A stretch of 64,000 nt of DNA, taken from Betaproteobacteria bacterium LSUCC0117 (GTDB taxonomy: Bacteria > Pseudomonadota > Gammaproteobacteria > Burkholderiales > Burkholderiaceae_C). The notes beneath the pieces are model-generated. The model was given only the letters and a program-made list of their open reading frames with translations, did not search any database and was not told the DNA's origin. The stretch covers positions 186,001-250,000 of the forward strand of contig JAUJFZ010000004.1 in assembly GCA_030441535.1 (NCBI GenBank), given 5' to 3'. Made by a program: the position numbers and the translations under genes. Every line of letters starts with the position of its first letter. The stretch's first letter is position 1. This document shows, piece by piece, positions 8,757-17,057 of this stretch.

Positions 8757-8767
8757 TTTTTGACTCC

Positions 8768-10201
8768 TCAGCCGTGGTAGTGGACCAGTGTCTTGGTGGT
8801 ACTCACTTCTTCTAGGGCAAGCAAGCCTTTCTCGCGGCCATGACCGCTGCGCTTGGTACCGCCAAAGGGCAGTTCTACACCACCGCCAGCACCGTAGCAA
8901 TTCATGAATACCTGTCCGGCGTTCACAGACTTGGCAACGCGCGTCAGGCGCCCGGCATTTTCGGTCCAGACGGCAGCGAGCAGGCCGTAGTCGGTGCCAT
9001 TGGCCAGTCTGATGGCATCGGCCTCGTCTTCGAAGGGCATTGCTGCAAGTACCGGTCCAAAGACCTCTTCGCAGGCCAATGCATGATCACGAGGCACCCC
9101 ACCAAACAGCGTTGGTTTGACGAAGTAGCCGCCATCGTTGCATTCCGCGTCAATGGTGCCTTCAGCCAGCACAGCAACACCACTTGCCTTGGCTTCCTGG
9201 ATGTAACGATTGACGCGTTGAAGTTGTGCGGGGTTCATGACGGGGCCGCAGTCCAGGTCCATCACAGGCGCACCGACGCGAACCTTCGAGAATGCCTCGG
9301 CCACGCGCGCGACAAACGAATCGTAAATGGTTGACTGGACCAAGAGACGGCTACCAGCCGTGCAAGTTTGCCCGGCGTTTTGAATAATCGCTTTCACAAT
9401 GATGGGAACCGCGCGCTCCACGTCCACATCGTCGAAGACGATTTGGGGTGACTTACCGCCTAATTCCAGTACGCACTTGACCGCGTTTTTAGCAGCGGCC
9501 TGTTGGACCAATGTACCGACCTCGTTTGAGCCTGTGAATGAGATGAAGTCGATGCCGGGGTGCTCAGCCAGAGCAGCACCTGCCTCCTCACCCAAGCCGG
9601 TTACAACGTTCAGTACGCCGGGCGGAATGCCAACTTCAAGCGCCAATTGACCCACGTAAAGGGCCGACAAGCTGGTGTCCTCAGCCGGTTTCAGCACGCA
9701 GGCATTGCCCATAGCGAGCGCGGGCGCAACGGTACGACCAAGCATTTGTGCGGGGTAATTCCAAGGGATGACGTGTGCGGTGACCCCCAGCGGTTCACGG
9801 ATCAGCGTGACCTGATGGCCGTTCAGGAAGGGGATTGTCTCGCCGTGAACTTTGTCTGCGGCGGTGCCGTAAAACTCAAAGTAGCGAGCCAAAACCTTGA
9901 TGTCGTTCCGCGCAGTACTCAAGGGTTTACCCGTATCGCGGGCCTCCAGCTGGCAAAGCTCCTCTTCGTTGGCCGCAATTTTCTCTGCCAATTTGATCAA
10001 AAGGCGTCCGCGCTCTGTGGCGGTCATTTTTTGCCACGGACCTTCGTACGCAGCGCGGGCAGCCCGCACCGCGGCATCGACCTCGGGTTTTGCGCCCCGA
10101 GCAACATCATCAAAGCGCTGTCCTGTAGACGGGTCGATCACTGGGATCGTCCCCCCGACTTGTGCGTCACACCATTCACCGTTAATCAGCATTTTTTTCA
10201 T
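8768..10201 (-). CDS. Aldehyde dehydrogenase (BetB-like)
   Basis: NAD(P)-dependent aldehyde dehydrogenase superfamily, 477 aa. Catalytic residues are intact: N148 (PWNYP), K171 (KPAE), E246 (LELGGKSP) and nucleophile C280 (NAGQTCTAGSR). Overall resemblance is to betaine-aldehyde, 4-aminobutyraldehyde and aromatic-aldehyde dehydrogenases, but no choline genes are nearby. It heads a two-gene operon with an SDR and is divergent from a LysR regulator. The physiological aldehyde is not identifiable. Confidence 0.9.
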   Translation of the reverse strand: MKKMLINGEWCDAQVGGTIPVIDPSTGQRFDDVARGAKPEVDAAVRAARAAYEGPWQKMTATERGRLLIKLAEKIAANEEELCQLEARDTGKPLSTARNDIKVLARYFEFYGTAADKVHGETIPFLNGHQVTLIREPLGVTAHVIPWNYPAQMLGRTVAPALAMGNACVLKPAEDTSLSALYVGQLALEVGIPPGVLNVVTGLGEEAGAALAEHPGIDFISFTGSNEVGTLVQQAAAKNAVKCVLELGGKSPQIVFDDVDVERAVPIIVKAIIQNAGQTCTAGSRLLVQSTIYDSFVARVAEAFSKVRVGAPVMDLDCGPVMNPAQLQRVNRYIQEAKASGVAVLAEGTIDAECNDGGYFVKPTLFGGVPRDHALACEEVFGPVLAAMPFEDEADAIRLANGTDYGLLAAVWTENAGRLTRVAKSVNAGQVFMNCYGAGGGVELPFGGTKRSGHGREKGLLALEEVSTTKTLVHYHG

Positions 10202-10275
10202 TGTGTACCCCGTTGAAGATTCGAAATTGACTTGGATGCGAATGACTGTAGGTTTTCATCCTATCGATCGGATTG

Positions 10276-10307
10276 GCATTTGAGCAACGGCCTGTTGCTT
10301 TTAATGC
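10276..10307. promoter_or_regulatory. Extended dyad between aldehyde dehydrogenase and lysR
   Basis: Arms GCATT-TG-AGCAAC (10276-10288) and GTTGCT-TTT-AATGC (10294-10307) are inverted copies: a perfect 6-bp inner dyad around a 5-base centre, plus a perfect 5-bp outer dyad offset by a small mismatched bulge. It sits in the 156-base divergent spacer, 50 bases before the LysR gene, the usual place for an autoregulatory LysR-type operator. A hairpin in RNA is the alternative, but no + strand gene reads into it. Confidence 0.45.
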
Positions 10308-10357
10308 AAGACGCTGATGCATACGGGGCACGCGAAATCGGCTTAATTAAATAAAAT

Positions 10358-11260
10358 ATGGCGATGCACCCCGATATGGATTCGTTGGCACTTTTTGTGA
10401 AGGCGGCAGAACTCCGGAATCTGACGCGTGCCGCTGAGGCCTGTTTTATAAAGGTTCCAGCGGCCAGTCGGCGTTTGTCCTTGCTGGAACACCAATTCAA
10501 GGCCCAGTTATTTGAGCGACATTCGAGGGGCTTAGATCTGACCCCAGCCGGTGAGCAGCTGCTCACCCATGCCCGGGAAGTTATCGCTAAGGTGACACTG
10601 ATGCGGGCTGAGATGAACAACTACGCGTCGGGATCGCATGCGGTGATTCGTCTGCTCGGTAACACGTCAGCGATGGCCCAATTTCTACCCCATGACGTGT
10701 CTATGTTCCAACGCGAGCACCTCGACTGCCGCATTGTCATTGAAGAGTCGTGGAGCGATGAGGTGGTGCGGCGCCTACGTGCGGGGGAGGTCGATGTCGG
10801 CGTGGTCATTCGTACCCATCCGCTGGAAAATTTACATTGCTTACCGTATCGGAGCGACCGTTTGGCGGCGGTTGTTCGAGATGACGACGCGCTTCGTGCT
10901 GACAAGGTGAGTTTCAGTGAACTCATTGACCGTGATTTCGTTGCGCTAGAGGGCGGCAGTTCGCTGACGCGGCTGTTGACAGCATCTGGTGAGCAGTCAT
11001 TTAACCCGGTCACGATCCGGGTGCAGGTTCGCAGTTTTGAGGCGGTGTGCCGGGCCGTTCAATCTGGTTTCGGCGTGGGGGTCTTGCCGATCAATGCCGC
11101 ACAGGGATTTGCGATCGCCATGGGCTTGCGGGTCATTCCGTTAACAGACGAGTGGGCGGCACGCGAGATGATCATTTGCGTGCGAAACCGGCCCCAACCG
11201 GATAGTCCTTTGGGGCAACTGGTCTCGCACTTGCACTCATTCGCACTTGCCATGACCTGA
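10358..11260 (+). CDS. LysR-family transcriptional regulator
   Basis: LysR-type regulator, 300 aa. The N-terminal winged helix has MDSLALFVKAAELRNLTRAA and ASRRLSLLEHQFKAQLFERH; the effector domain (about 95-295) contains the RRLRAGEVDVGVVI and GFGVGVLPI segments. The start is uncertain: ATG 10358 or the typical LysR start at 10376 (MDSLALF). It is divergent from the aldehyde dehydrogenase operon and convergent with the last gene of the 12-gene Liv/GST operon, which starts at 20822. It could therefore control either or both. Confidence 0.88.
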   Translation: MAMHPDMDSLALFVKAAELRNLTRAAEACFIKVPAASRRLSLLEHQFKAQLFERHSRGLDLTPAGEQLLTHAREVIAKVTLMRAEMNNYASGSHAVIRLLGNTSAMAQFLPHDVSMFQREHLDCRIVIEESWSDEVVRRLRAGEVDVGVVIRTHPLENLHCLPYRSDRLAAVVRDDDALRADKVSFSELIDRDFVALEGGSSLTRLLTASGEQSFNPVTIRVQVRSFEAVCRAVQSGFGVGVLPINAAQGFAIAMGLRVIPLTDEWAAREMIICVRNRPQPDSPLGQLVSHLHSFALAMT

Positions 11261-11266
11261 CGGCGC

Positions 11267-11890
11267 CTATCGCGGTAGGGTCTCCCTAACCGACGCGCGT
11301 ACGCACATGGCCTCACTCAGCGCCCTTAGGCGCGGCGTTTTAGGTAACCACGGTTGATCACCGTACCGGAACTGCTGGTAGTCAAACAGCGTGATGGCAC
11401 AAATAATGTCCAACGTCGGTGGCTGTCCGGTAAGCGAAGCGATATCCGCATTGGCGAACAGTTCATCCACACGGTTCATCGCCTCAATCATCGTGCGTTG
11501 TCGCCGCTGTCCGATGGGAGTATCGTCGAACAACGTTGGCGCCGTCACCTTGCGGGTAATGAGCGTGATGACCGATGCATCGATGCCGCCCAACGCAACA
11601 CCTGTCCGAGACAAGATACCCGCGCAGTGGTTGGCATCACCCAACAAGCTGGGCCACTTTGGCGCGGGTCGGGTGATCTCAAGCCATTGCGCGATCAGCA
11701 CGCTTTCGGTGAGGGGGGTGCCATCGTCAAGAATGAGGCTGGGAACCCGTGTTGCGACGTTTGCTGCTCTTAATCGCGGATCATCCGCCCACGGATCGAC
11801 AATGATCAGCTCGGGGTCAAGTCCTTTTTCGATCATCGCGATCTGCACGATGCGAACGTACGGCGAAGTGGTATTGGCTAACAGTTGCAT
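11267..11890 (-). CDS. Glutathione S-transferase family protein
   Basis: GST-fold protein, 207 aa from ATG 11890, which has GGAGAAG just upstream; a TTG five codons earlier is not preferred. The N-terminal thioredoxin domain has SPYVRIVQIAMIEKG, TRVPSLILDDG with the cis-proline, and TESVLIAQWL with the glutamate-serine pair that holds glutathione. The helical domain follows with the N-capping segment PTLDIICAITLFDY. It is the last gene of the Liv/GST operon. A role in glutathione-dependent attack on the imported compound is inferred from context only. Confidence 0.82.
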   Translation of the reverse strand: MQLLANTTSPYVRIVQIAMIEKGLDPELIIVDPWADDPRLRAANVATRVPSLILDDGTPLTESVLIAQWLEITRPAPKWPSLLGDANHCAGILSRTGVALGGIDASVITLITRKVTAPTLFDDTPIGQRRQRTMIEAMNRVDELFANADIASLTGQPPTLDIICAITLFDYQQFRYGDQPWLPKTPRLRALSEAMCVRASVRETLPR

Positions 11891-11909
11891 GGTCTTCTCC
11901 GGCAAGCGG

Positions 11910-12320
11910 TTAACCGCCCAATTGCTGTGTCATGCGCATGTTGTCCAGCAAGGCCCAGTGCTCAATCAAAACCCCATCACGAATTTGGAACAGGTCCATC
12001 ACGTCGATGTTAATTTGACGACCGGTCGCGGCGAGATCGCCAAATGCGCCGGTGTGCGTGGCTTGTACTTTCAGGCGCACTAACACTTTTTCGCCCTCGG
12101 CGACGAAATCAAGCAGCGGCAATTGCATGTCTGGAAACGCGGGCATAAGGGCGTCATGTAACTGCATCACGCCCTCGGGACCGCGAACCTCGAAGGGGAG
12201 GCCTGGGTCATGCCGCACAAAAGTCGGCGCGATATGGGCGCGCATCCAAGCCTCATCTTTGATCAAGAAGGCTTGAAAGTAATCACGGCAAAGTTGTTTG
12301 TTAGCTTCTAATTGGCTCAT
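11910..12320 (-). CDS. SnoaL-like protein (NTF2 fold)
   Basis: A 136-aa protein of the SnoaL-like polyketide cyclase/ester cyclase family: QLCRDYFQAFLIKDE, THTGAFGDLAATGRQI, and FQIRDGVLIEHWALLDNMRM at the end are the typical strands and helix. Members bind small hydrophobic compounds and some catalyse isomerisation, aldol or hydrolysis steps. It lies between two GST genes in the 12-gene operon, so a catabolic isomerase or hydratase role is plausible but unproved. Confidence 0.75.
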   Translation of the reverse strand: MSQLEANKQLCRDYFQAFLIKDEAWMRAHIAPTFVRHDPGLPFEVRGPEGVMQLHDALMPAFPDMQLPLLDFVAEGEKVLVRLKVQATHTGAFGDLAATGRQINIDVMDLFQIRDGVLIEHWALLDNMRMTQQLGG

Positions 12321-12336
12321 GGCGGTCTCCTTTGGG

Positions 12337-13263
12337 TTAAGCAGTTGCTTGGACGGTGTAGCCCAAGCGGGGGAAGTGAACGTTTAAATCACCGGCTTGC
12401 GCGTCTCGGTGGCGAATGACAATCTCAAACGCATCCGTTGCCAATAATTGGCCAGTCACTGGAACCTTGGCGTTGTCCTCTGGCGTAACGGACACCATGG
12501 TGCCGTCATTCAAGCCATCAGGGTCGCCGTTTGCTGGCAGGTGCGAGATCGTCTGTGGCGTAGACGTCTTCGCGATCTCAAACGCATCCTCAGGCGATAG
12601 CGGCGAGGAGGTGCCATGACCGAAGGCCAGAATGCGTTGATACCAATCGTTTAATGGCGCAAGGCCGAGTAACGTATCGACCTCTGGTGGACAATTTTTG
12701 CGCAGCAAGAAGATGGTCTGCCAGCAGGCGAGATCGGCCGCCGAGACATGATCGCCAAACAGAAATTGACGACCGATTAATGCGCGTGCTAACCATGCGA
12801 TTTGGGCACGTACAAATTGTGTATGTGCCGCGAACTGCGGTGCCATGGCGTCTTTTGAGATATCAACACCCAAGTAGGATTCTTTGCGATCTTTCAAGAA
12901 CTCAGGTGGAATGTGTTCGCCAATGTAGTGAACCAGGACACCGATGGAGGGTATCCACATCTCGCGCTCCCACGCAAATCCGATGGCACGTGCCAATCCT
13001 TCATACGGCGCATTGACCAATGGCTTTTGGGGGAATAGCCGGTCCAGCGCAGCCAAGATCACGTGGGTATCACAATAGATATCCGCCCCAATTTGCATGA
13101 CCGGTGCACGCCGATAGCCCCCCGTGAGTGGCGAGAGCAGCGGACGTGGCGGTAAACCGGGGATATCAACAGATTGCCATGTCGCTTGCTTAATTCCCAG
13201 CGCGATACGGACTTTCTCAGAAAAGGTTGAAAACTCGTAATGATGAAGAATGATATTTGCCAT
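12337..13263 (-). CDS. GST-family protein with long C-terminal extension
   Basis: 308 aa from ATG 13263, with AGGAGA upstream; the frame also runs to 13296 but would overlap the SDR gene. Residues 1-215 are a glutathione S-transferase: HHYEFSTFSEKVRIALG, RAPVMQIGADIYCDTHVILAAL (cis-proline and the acidic residue that holds glutathione), then a helical domain with VSAADLACWQT. Residues about 216-308 form an extra, strand-rich domain that I cannot assign. Ordinary GSTs end near 200-230 residues. The partner genes suggest a glutathione-dependent step in catabolism. Confidence 0.75.
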   Translation of the reverse strand: MANIILHHYEFSTFSEKVRIALGIKQATWQSVDIPGLPPRPLLSPLTGGYRRAPVMQIGADIYCDTHVILAALDRLFPQKPLVNAPYEGLARAIGFAWEREMWIPSIGVLVHYIGEHIPPEFLKDRKESYLGVDISKDAMAPQFAAHTQFVRAQIAWLARALIGRQFLFGDHVSAADLACWQTIFLLRKNCPPEVDTLLGLAPLNDWYQRILAFGHGTSSPLSPEDAFEIAKTSTPQTISHLPANGDPDGLNDGTMVSVTPEDNAKVPVTGQLLATDAFEIVIRHRDAQAGDLNVHFPRLGYTVQATA

Positions 13264-13292
13264 CGGTTTGTCTCCTGTGTGTTGTAAGTGGA

Positions 13293-14060
13293 TCAATACA
13301 TGATGTGACCGCCATCGACAACGATGGTCTGGCCGGACACAAAATCTGATAGGTCTGACAGCAGGTAAAGTGCGCTACCCACCAAGTCATTCGGCCGCTG
13401 CTCTCGTGACAACGCGCGGGCTTTCAAGAAGCTTTGTTGCCATTCAATAGGGCGGTCCTTCGTGGCATCGGTCAGGACGAATCCCGGTGCGATACAGTTC
13501 ACGCGGACGCCGTTGGCACCGCACTCTTTTGCCAGACCCTTGGTCATCGCCAAAACAGCCCCCTTTGACGCAACGTAGTGGAGGTAGCCGGGTTGGCCGG
13601 CTACAGCAACAACCGATGCAATATTGACGACGGCACCGGACTTTTGCGCTTTCATGGCTGGCATCACGGCTTTGCAACACTGCCAGATACCTTTCACGTT
13701 GACCGCCAAGATACGGTCCCAGACGGCATCCGATAACTCTTCAAACGGGGTGAGTTTGACCTCACGGAAGTAAGCCGCGTTGTTAACGAGCCCATCGATG
13801 CGACCGGTTGCGTCCATGGCGGTCTTCGCCATCGCGCGGGTGGATTCCTCTGAACTCACATCGACCTTTGAAAAGGTCGCACCGGCGCCAATCGCCTTGA
13901 GTTGCGCCATGGTGTCCTCAGCGTCGTTCATATCTGCGACGACCACATGCGCACCTTGCTGGCCCGCGCCGAGCGCGAACGCCTGCCCAATGCCGGTCGC
14001 GGCACCGGTCACGATGATGGTTTTCCCCACGAGTAAGTCATGTCCATTGTTTGTTTGCAT
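13293..14060 (-). CDS. SDR-family oxidoreductase
   Basis: Classical short-chain dehydrogenase, 255 aa, with TGAATGIG (18-25), NNAA (93-96, a common variant of NNAG), S149, and Y162/K166 in HYVASK. D43 after the second strand suggests NAD+. It lies between the secreted YtkA-like gene and the extended GST gene in one transcription unit. Oxidation of an alcohol group before a glutathione-dependent step would be chemically reasonable, but the substrate is unknown. Confidence 0.88.
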   Translation of the reverse strand: MQTNNGHDLLVGKTIIVTGAATGIGQAFALGAGQQGAHVVVADMNDAEDTMAQLKAIGAGATFSKVDVSSEESTRAMAKTAMDATGRIDGLVNNAAYFREVKLTPFEELSDAVWDRILAVNVKGIWQCCKAVMPAMKAQKSGAVVNIASVVAVAGQPGYLHYVASKGAVLAMTKGLAKECGANGVRVNCIAPGFVLTDATKDRPIEWQQSFLKARALSREQRPNDLVGSALYLLSDLSDFVSGQTIVVDGGHIMY

Positions 14061-14087
14061 AAAGCGGCTCCTGTTAAAAATTGACTG

Positions 14088-14516
14088 TTAGTGGTGTTTG
14101 TGTTTCATCTGCTCGGTGGTTTTCGTCAGTTCCACTTCGGTGTCAATGCGTGATATGACCCGCTCTCGAACGGGACCTCTGACATCGACTTCAACGGCCC
14201 AGATACCCGGCATTTGCAGCTGGAGGGTGGCGCGATACCGGCCGTTCTGATCCACGGCAGCGGCTTTGACGGGTTTGACGCTATGCGCCATCGGCATACT
14301 CGGCATGTGTGCCTTGAGCGTGATGTCCGCATCAGATATCGCGCGACGATTGGCATCTTTTACAGTGACGTCGCAGGTAAGGAGCGGGCCTTCACCGTGT
14401 GCATGGCAGTCGACCGTCACCTTGGGCATTGATGCGCCAAGCGCGATGGCTGGCGAAATGAGGAGCGCCCCGAGGGGAAGCAGGTTAAGACGGTACCGCG
14501 ATTTTTTTGTCGACAT
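14088..14516 (-). CDS. Secreted YtkA/FixH-like small protein
   Basis: 142 aa with a signal peptide (residues 1 to about 28, ending LGAS). The mature part reads as a beta-sandwich of the YtkA/FixH type: CDVTVKDANRRAISDADITL, the motif HMPSMPMAHS, and GRYRATLQLQMPGIWAVEVDV. The tail KHKHH and the Met/His cluster could bind a metal. It starts two bases after the last Liv permease gene, so it is co-transcribed with transport genes. Its role there is unexplained; I rely on overall pattern, not on a decisive motif. Confidence 0.6.
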   Translation of the reverse strand: MSTKKSRYRLNLLPLGALLISPAIALGASMPKVTVDCHAHGEGPLLTCDVTVKDANRRAISDADITLKAHMPSMPMAHSVKPVKAAAVDQNGRYRATLQLQMPGIWAVEVDVRGPVRERVISRIDTEVELTKTTEQMKHKHH

Positions 14517-14518
14517 GT

Positions 14519-15403
14519 TTAAATTCCTTTGCGTAATGAATCGAATAACTTCTCATCCACAAGACCGCGTGGCTTGAGCCTCAAAAAGATGGCAACCAAG
14601 CCACCAAAGATAACCATGCGCCATTGCGCAAGGTCGTGAAATGCATTTAAAAGGCCTAGGTCAAGAATCACACCGAGTAGCGGGGCGAATGGCGCGCCCA
14701 ATCCGCCGATCAACGCATAGCCCACACTGTGGACCCCCAACATTGGCTCAAATACGGCTGGCTCAATGTAGGTGGTGCGATGCGCATAGAGTGCGCCTCC
14801 CAATGCGGCAATTCCGCCCGCAATCGTTGCTGTCGTGACGCGGATGTGATGTGTATTCAGACCCATGTGTTGTGCCAGCGTCTCATCGAATCCGATCGCA
14901 CGCATCGCGATACCAATTCGTCGCCGCTCGAAGTACCACATGACAGTAACGCAGCACGCGAGTGCCCCTAGACAAATGACCAGGTATTGGGTGTCGGTGA
15001 TGTCGTTGGTTAACACCCAGCGAATATCCCGAAAACCGTCAACGCCATTGGGCCCGATCAGTCGCTCGTCAATGCGTACCTGCCAAACCCATTGACTGAG
15101 CGCGATCCGAGCCATCTCGGCGAATGCAAGCGAGGCAATGGCGTATCGCAAACCTGAAAGTCCCATGGTCGGCCAGGCGACGGCCGCTGAAACAATCGCC
15201 CCAATCACAACTGCAAACACGACTGCGATCGGGAAGGGCCAATTGAGCATGGTCGAACCGATACCAGCCACATAGGCGCCAAATCCGAAAAAGGCCTGTA
15301 AACCAAACGATATCCGGCCGACTAAAAGCAACAGGTAGGCAGCCAGTGCGAGGAACGACATGATTGCCATGTCTGTGCTCAAGCCAATGGCATAACTGCT
15401 CAT
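14519..15403 (-). CDS. LivM-type ABC permease (second copy of operon)
   Basis: Branched-chain-amino-acid-type permease, 294 aa, with LivM features: GRISFGLQAFFGFGAYVAG, LRYAIASLAFAEMARI, and AIGFDETLAQHMGLNT before the last helices. ATG 15403 overlaps the stop of the preceding permease gene as ATGA; the open frame extending to 15883 is antisense to that gene and is not real. With the gene at 15400-16323 it forms a second LivH/LivM pair served by the same ATPases. Confidence 0.87.
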   Translation of the reverse strand: MSSYAIGLSTDMAIMSFLALAAYLLLLVGRISFGLQAFFGFGAYVAGIGSTMLNWPFPIAVVFAVVIGAIVSAAVAWPTMGLSGLRYAIASLAFAEMARIALSQWVWQVRIDERLIGPNGVDGFRDIRWVLTNDITDTQYLVICLGALACCVTVMWYFERRRIGIAMRAIGFDETLAQHMGLNTHHIRVTTATIAGGIAALGGALYAHRTTYIEPAVFEPMLGVHSVGYALIGGLGAPFAPLLGVILDLGLLNAFHDLAQWRMVIFGGLVAIFLRLKPRGLVDEKLFDSLRKGI

Positions 15404-16323
15404 GCTGTGAGCCCTTTCCTGGTAACCGGCGCTTGTCTCACCAACAGGATGAAGAGGAGTGCGTAAAGCACAAACTCCCGAGCTTGCGCTCCCATCAACC
15501 ATTGCGCGTAGGACTCGACCAAACCCAACAGCAGGCCACCCCCCATCACACTTCCCAGTGAATGACCACCCAGAAGCCATGCGGCGACGAGACCTTTGAA
15601 CAGCATCCACATACCAAACATGGGTGTGACTTGACCATCCAGCAGCAGGACACTGCACGCTGCAACGGCTGACAAGCCACCTGCCAAATAAAACGCGTGA
15701 CGCTGAACGCGGTCGACTCGAAGCCCCGATAGGCGGGCCGCAAGGCTGTGGTCTGTTGCAGCGCGGAATCGCAAGCCGGTGCGGGAGTGGGCCAGCCACT
15801 TTGCAGTGAGCCAACAGCACAAAAGACCCATCACGGCGAGTAAGCCGCGATCGTATCGAATGTAGATCTCGCCAATCGCCCACTCACTGGTCGCCGCAAT
15901 CGATGGGAATGCCTGGAGGTGTCGGGGTAGCAGATTGACTGCCACTTGTTCGAGTTGCATCCAGATCGCGAAGCTGGCCGCCATCGCGACGATCTCGGCG
16001 TTTTGGATCTCACCAGCGGGGCGAGGCCCAGACTGCGCGCTCACGGTGGTACGACCCCTAAAGCAAAGCAGCTCGACGTACGCGGTGGCCACCAGGGTGA
16101 TGACCACGATGACAACGACAAGCACTGGAAGGGGTAAATCCCATTTCTGATGCAGCCACAGACCACCGTAAATGCCAAACAGCGCGGTGGCCCCATAAGC
16201 CAAGTTCAAGCGTCGAAGGGTTACAAAGCTGAGACTTAAACCCAAACCAATCCACGCATAGATGCCACCATCGATCAAACCATCAATGGTGGCTTGTGTT
16301 GCGTTGATCAGCCAGGTTGACAT
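15400..16323 (-). CDS. LivH-type ABC permease (second copy of operon)
   Basis: Permease of 307 aa with LivH hallmarks: IYAWIGLGLSLSFVTLRRLNLAYG near the N-terminus and GLRFRAATDHSLAARLSGLRVDR, then VMGGGLLLGLVES. It follows the LivF-type ATPase gene by seven bases and overlaps the next LivM-type gene by four. The loop between helices three and four is longer than in the first LivH of this operon. It probably forms a heterodimer with the LivM-type product of 14519-15403. Confidence 0.85.
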   Translation of the reverse strand: MSTWLINATQATIDGLIDGGIYAWIGLGLSLSFVTLRRLNLAYGATALFGIYGGLWLHQKWDLPLPVLVVVIVVITLVATAYVELLCFRGRTTVSAQSGPRPAGEIQNAEIVAMAASFAIWMQLEQVAVNLLPRHLQAFPSIAATSEWAIGEIYIRYDRGLLAVMGLLCCWLTAKWLAHSRTGLRFRAATDHSLAARLSGLRVDRVQRHAFYLAGGLSAVAACSVLLLDGQVTPMFGMWMLFKGLVAAWLLGGHSLGSVMGGGLLLGLVESYAQWLMGAQAREFVLYALLFILLVRQAPVTRKGLTA

Positions 16324-16330
16324 CGTCGCG

Positions 16331-17047
16331 CTAGGCGGCCTGCCGCTTGCCGAGATAGACGCGTTGAATCACGTCGTCTGCTGCCATGGCAGCCGCGTCG
16401 CCTGAGAAAACCTGTCGTCCCTGTTCGAGAAGGTAGAAATGCTGGGCGACCTTGGCTGCCATATTCGCATTCTGCTCAACCAAGAAGATGCTGACGCCCT
16501 CTGCGTGAAGTTGTCGAATGATGTTGAAGATTTCAGCGACCACTTTCGGCGCCAACCCGACGGAGGGCTCATCCATGAGTAAAAGCTTTGGCCGAGACAT
16601 CAGCGCGCGTGCCACTGCCAACATCTGTTGTTCACCGCCAGATAAAGTTCCTGCCGGCTGGTTGTGGCGCTCTCGCAGCCGGGGAAAGCGGTCAAACATG
16701 GCGTCGATATCTGCGCGAATCAATGCGTGATCACGGCGTCGGAAGGCGCCCGCCATCAGGTTCTCACGCACATCCAGTGCAGGGAAAACGAGACGGTTCT
16801 CCGGCACCAGCGCTAATCCGCGCGAAACGATGTCGGCCGGGGATTTACCTGTGATGTCCTCGCCACAAAATTTAATGTGACCTTGCTTGGGCTTCAGAAT
16901 GCCCGCAACACTCATCATGAGGGTTGACTTACCGGCACCGTTCGGCCCCAGTAGGCAAGTTACTTGACCTTGGTTTGCATTCAACGAGACGCCCTTGAGC
17001 GCTTCGATTTTTCCGTAGGCGGTCTGGAGATCTTTGATTTCTAGCAT
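16331..17047 (-). CDS. LivF-type ABC ATPase
   Basis: ATPase of 238 aa. Walker A GPNGAGKST is at 34-42; the signature is LSGGEQQMLAVARAL, followed by Walker B LLLMDEPSVGLAP. This is the LivF branch of the branched-chain-amino-acid transporter family. It pairs with the LivG-type ATPase ten bases upstream to drive the permeases of the same operon. All catalytic motifs are intact. Confidence 0.92.
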   Translation of the reverse strand: MLEIKDLQTAYGKIEALKGVSLNANQGQVTCLLGPNGAGKSTLMMSVAGILKPKQGHIKFCGEDITGKSPADIVSRGLALVPENRLVFPALDVRENLMAGAFRRRDHALIRADIDAMFDRFPRLRERHNQPAGTLSGGEQQMLAVARALMSRPKLLLMDEPSVGLAPKVVAEIFNIIRQLHAEGVSIFLVEQNANMAAKVAQHFYLLEQGRQVFSGDAAAMAADDVIQRVYLGKRQAA

Positions 17048-17057
17048 GGTGAATTAC

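Noticed and set aside
15404..15883. N-terminal extension of the second LivM frame, opposite to no gene start
   Set aside because: It lies within the upstream LivH coding region in another frame, shows no membrane-protein character, and the ATGA start at 15403 is the usual coupling form.
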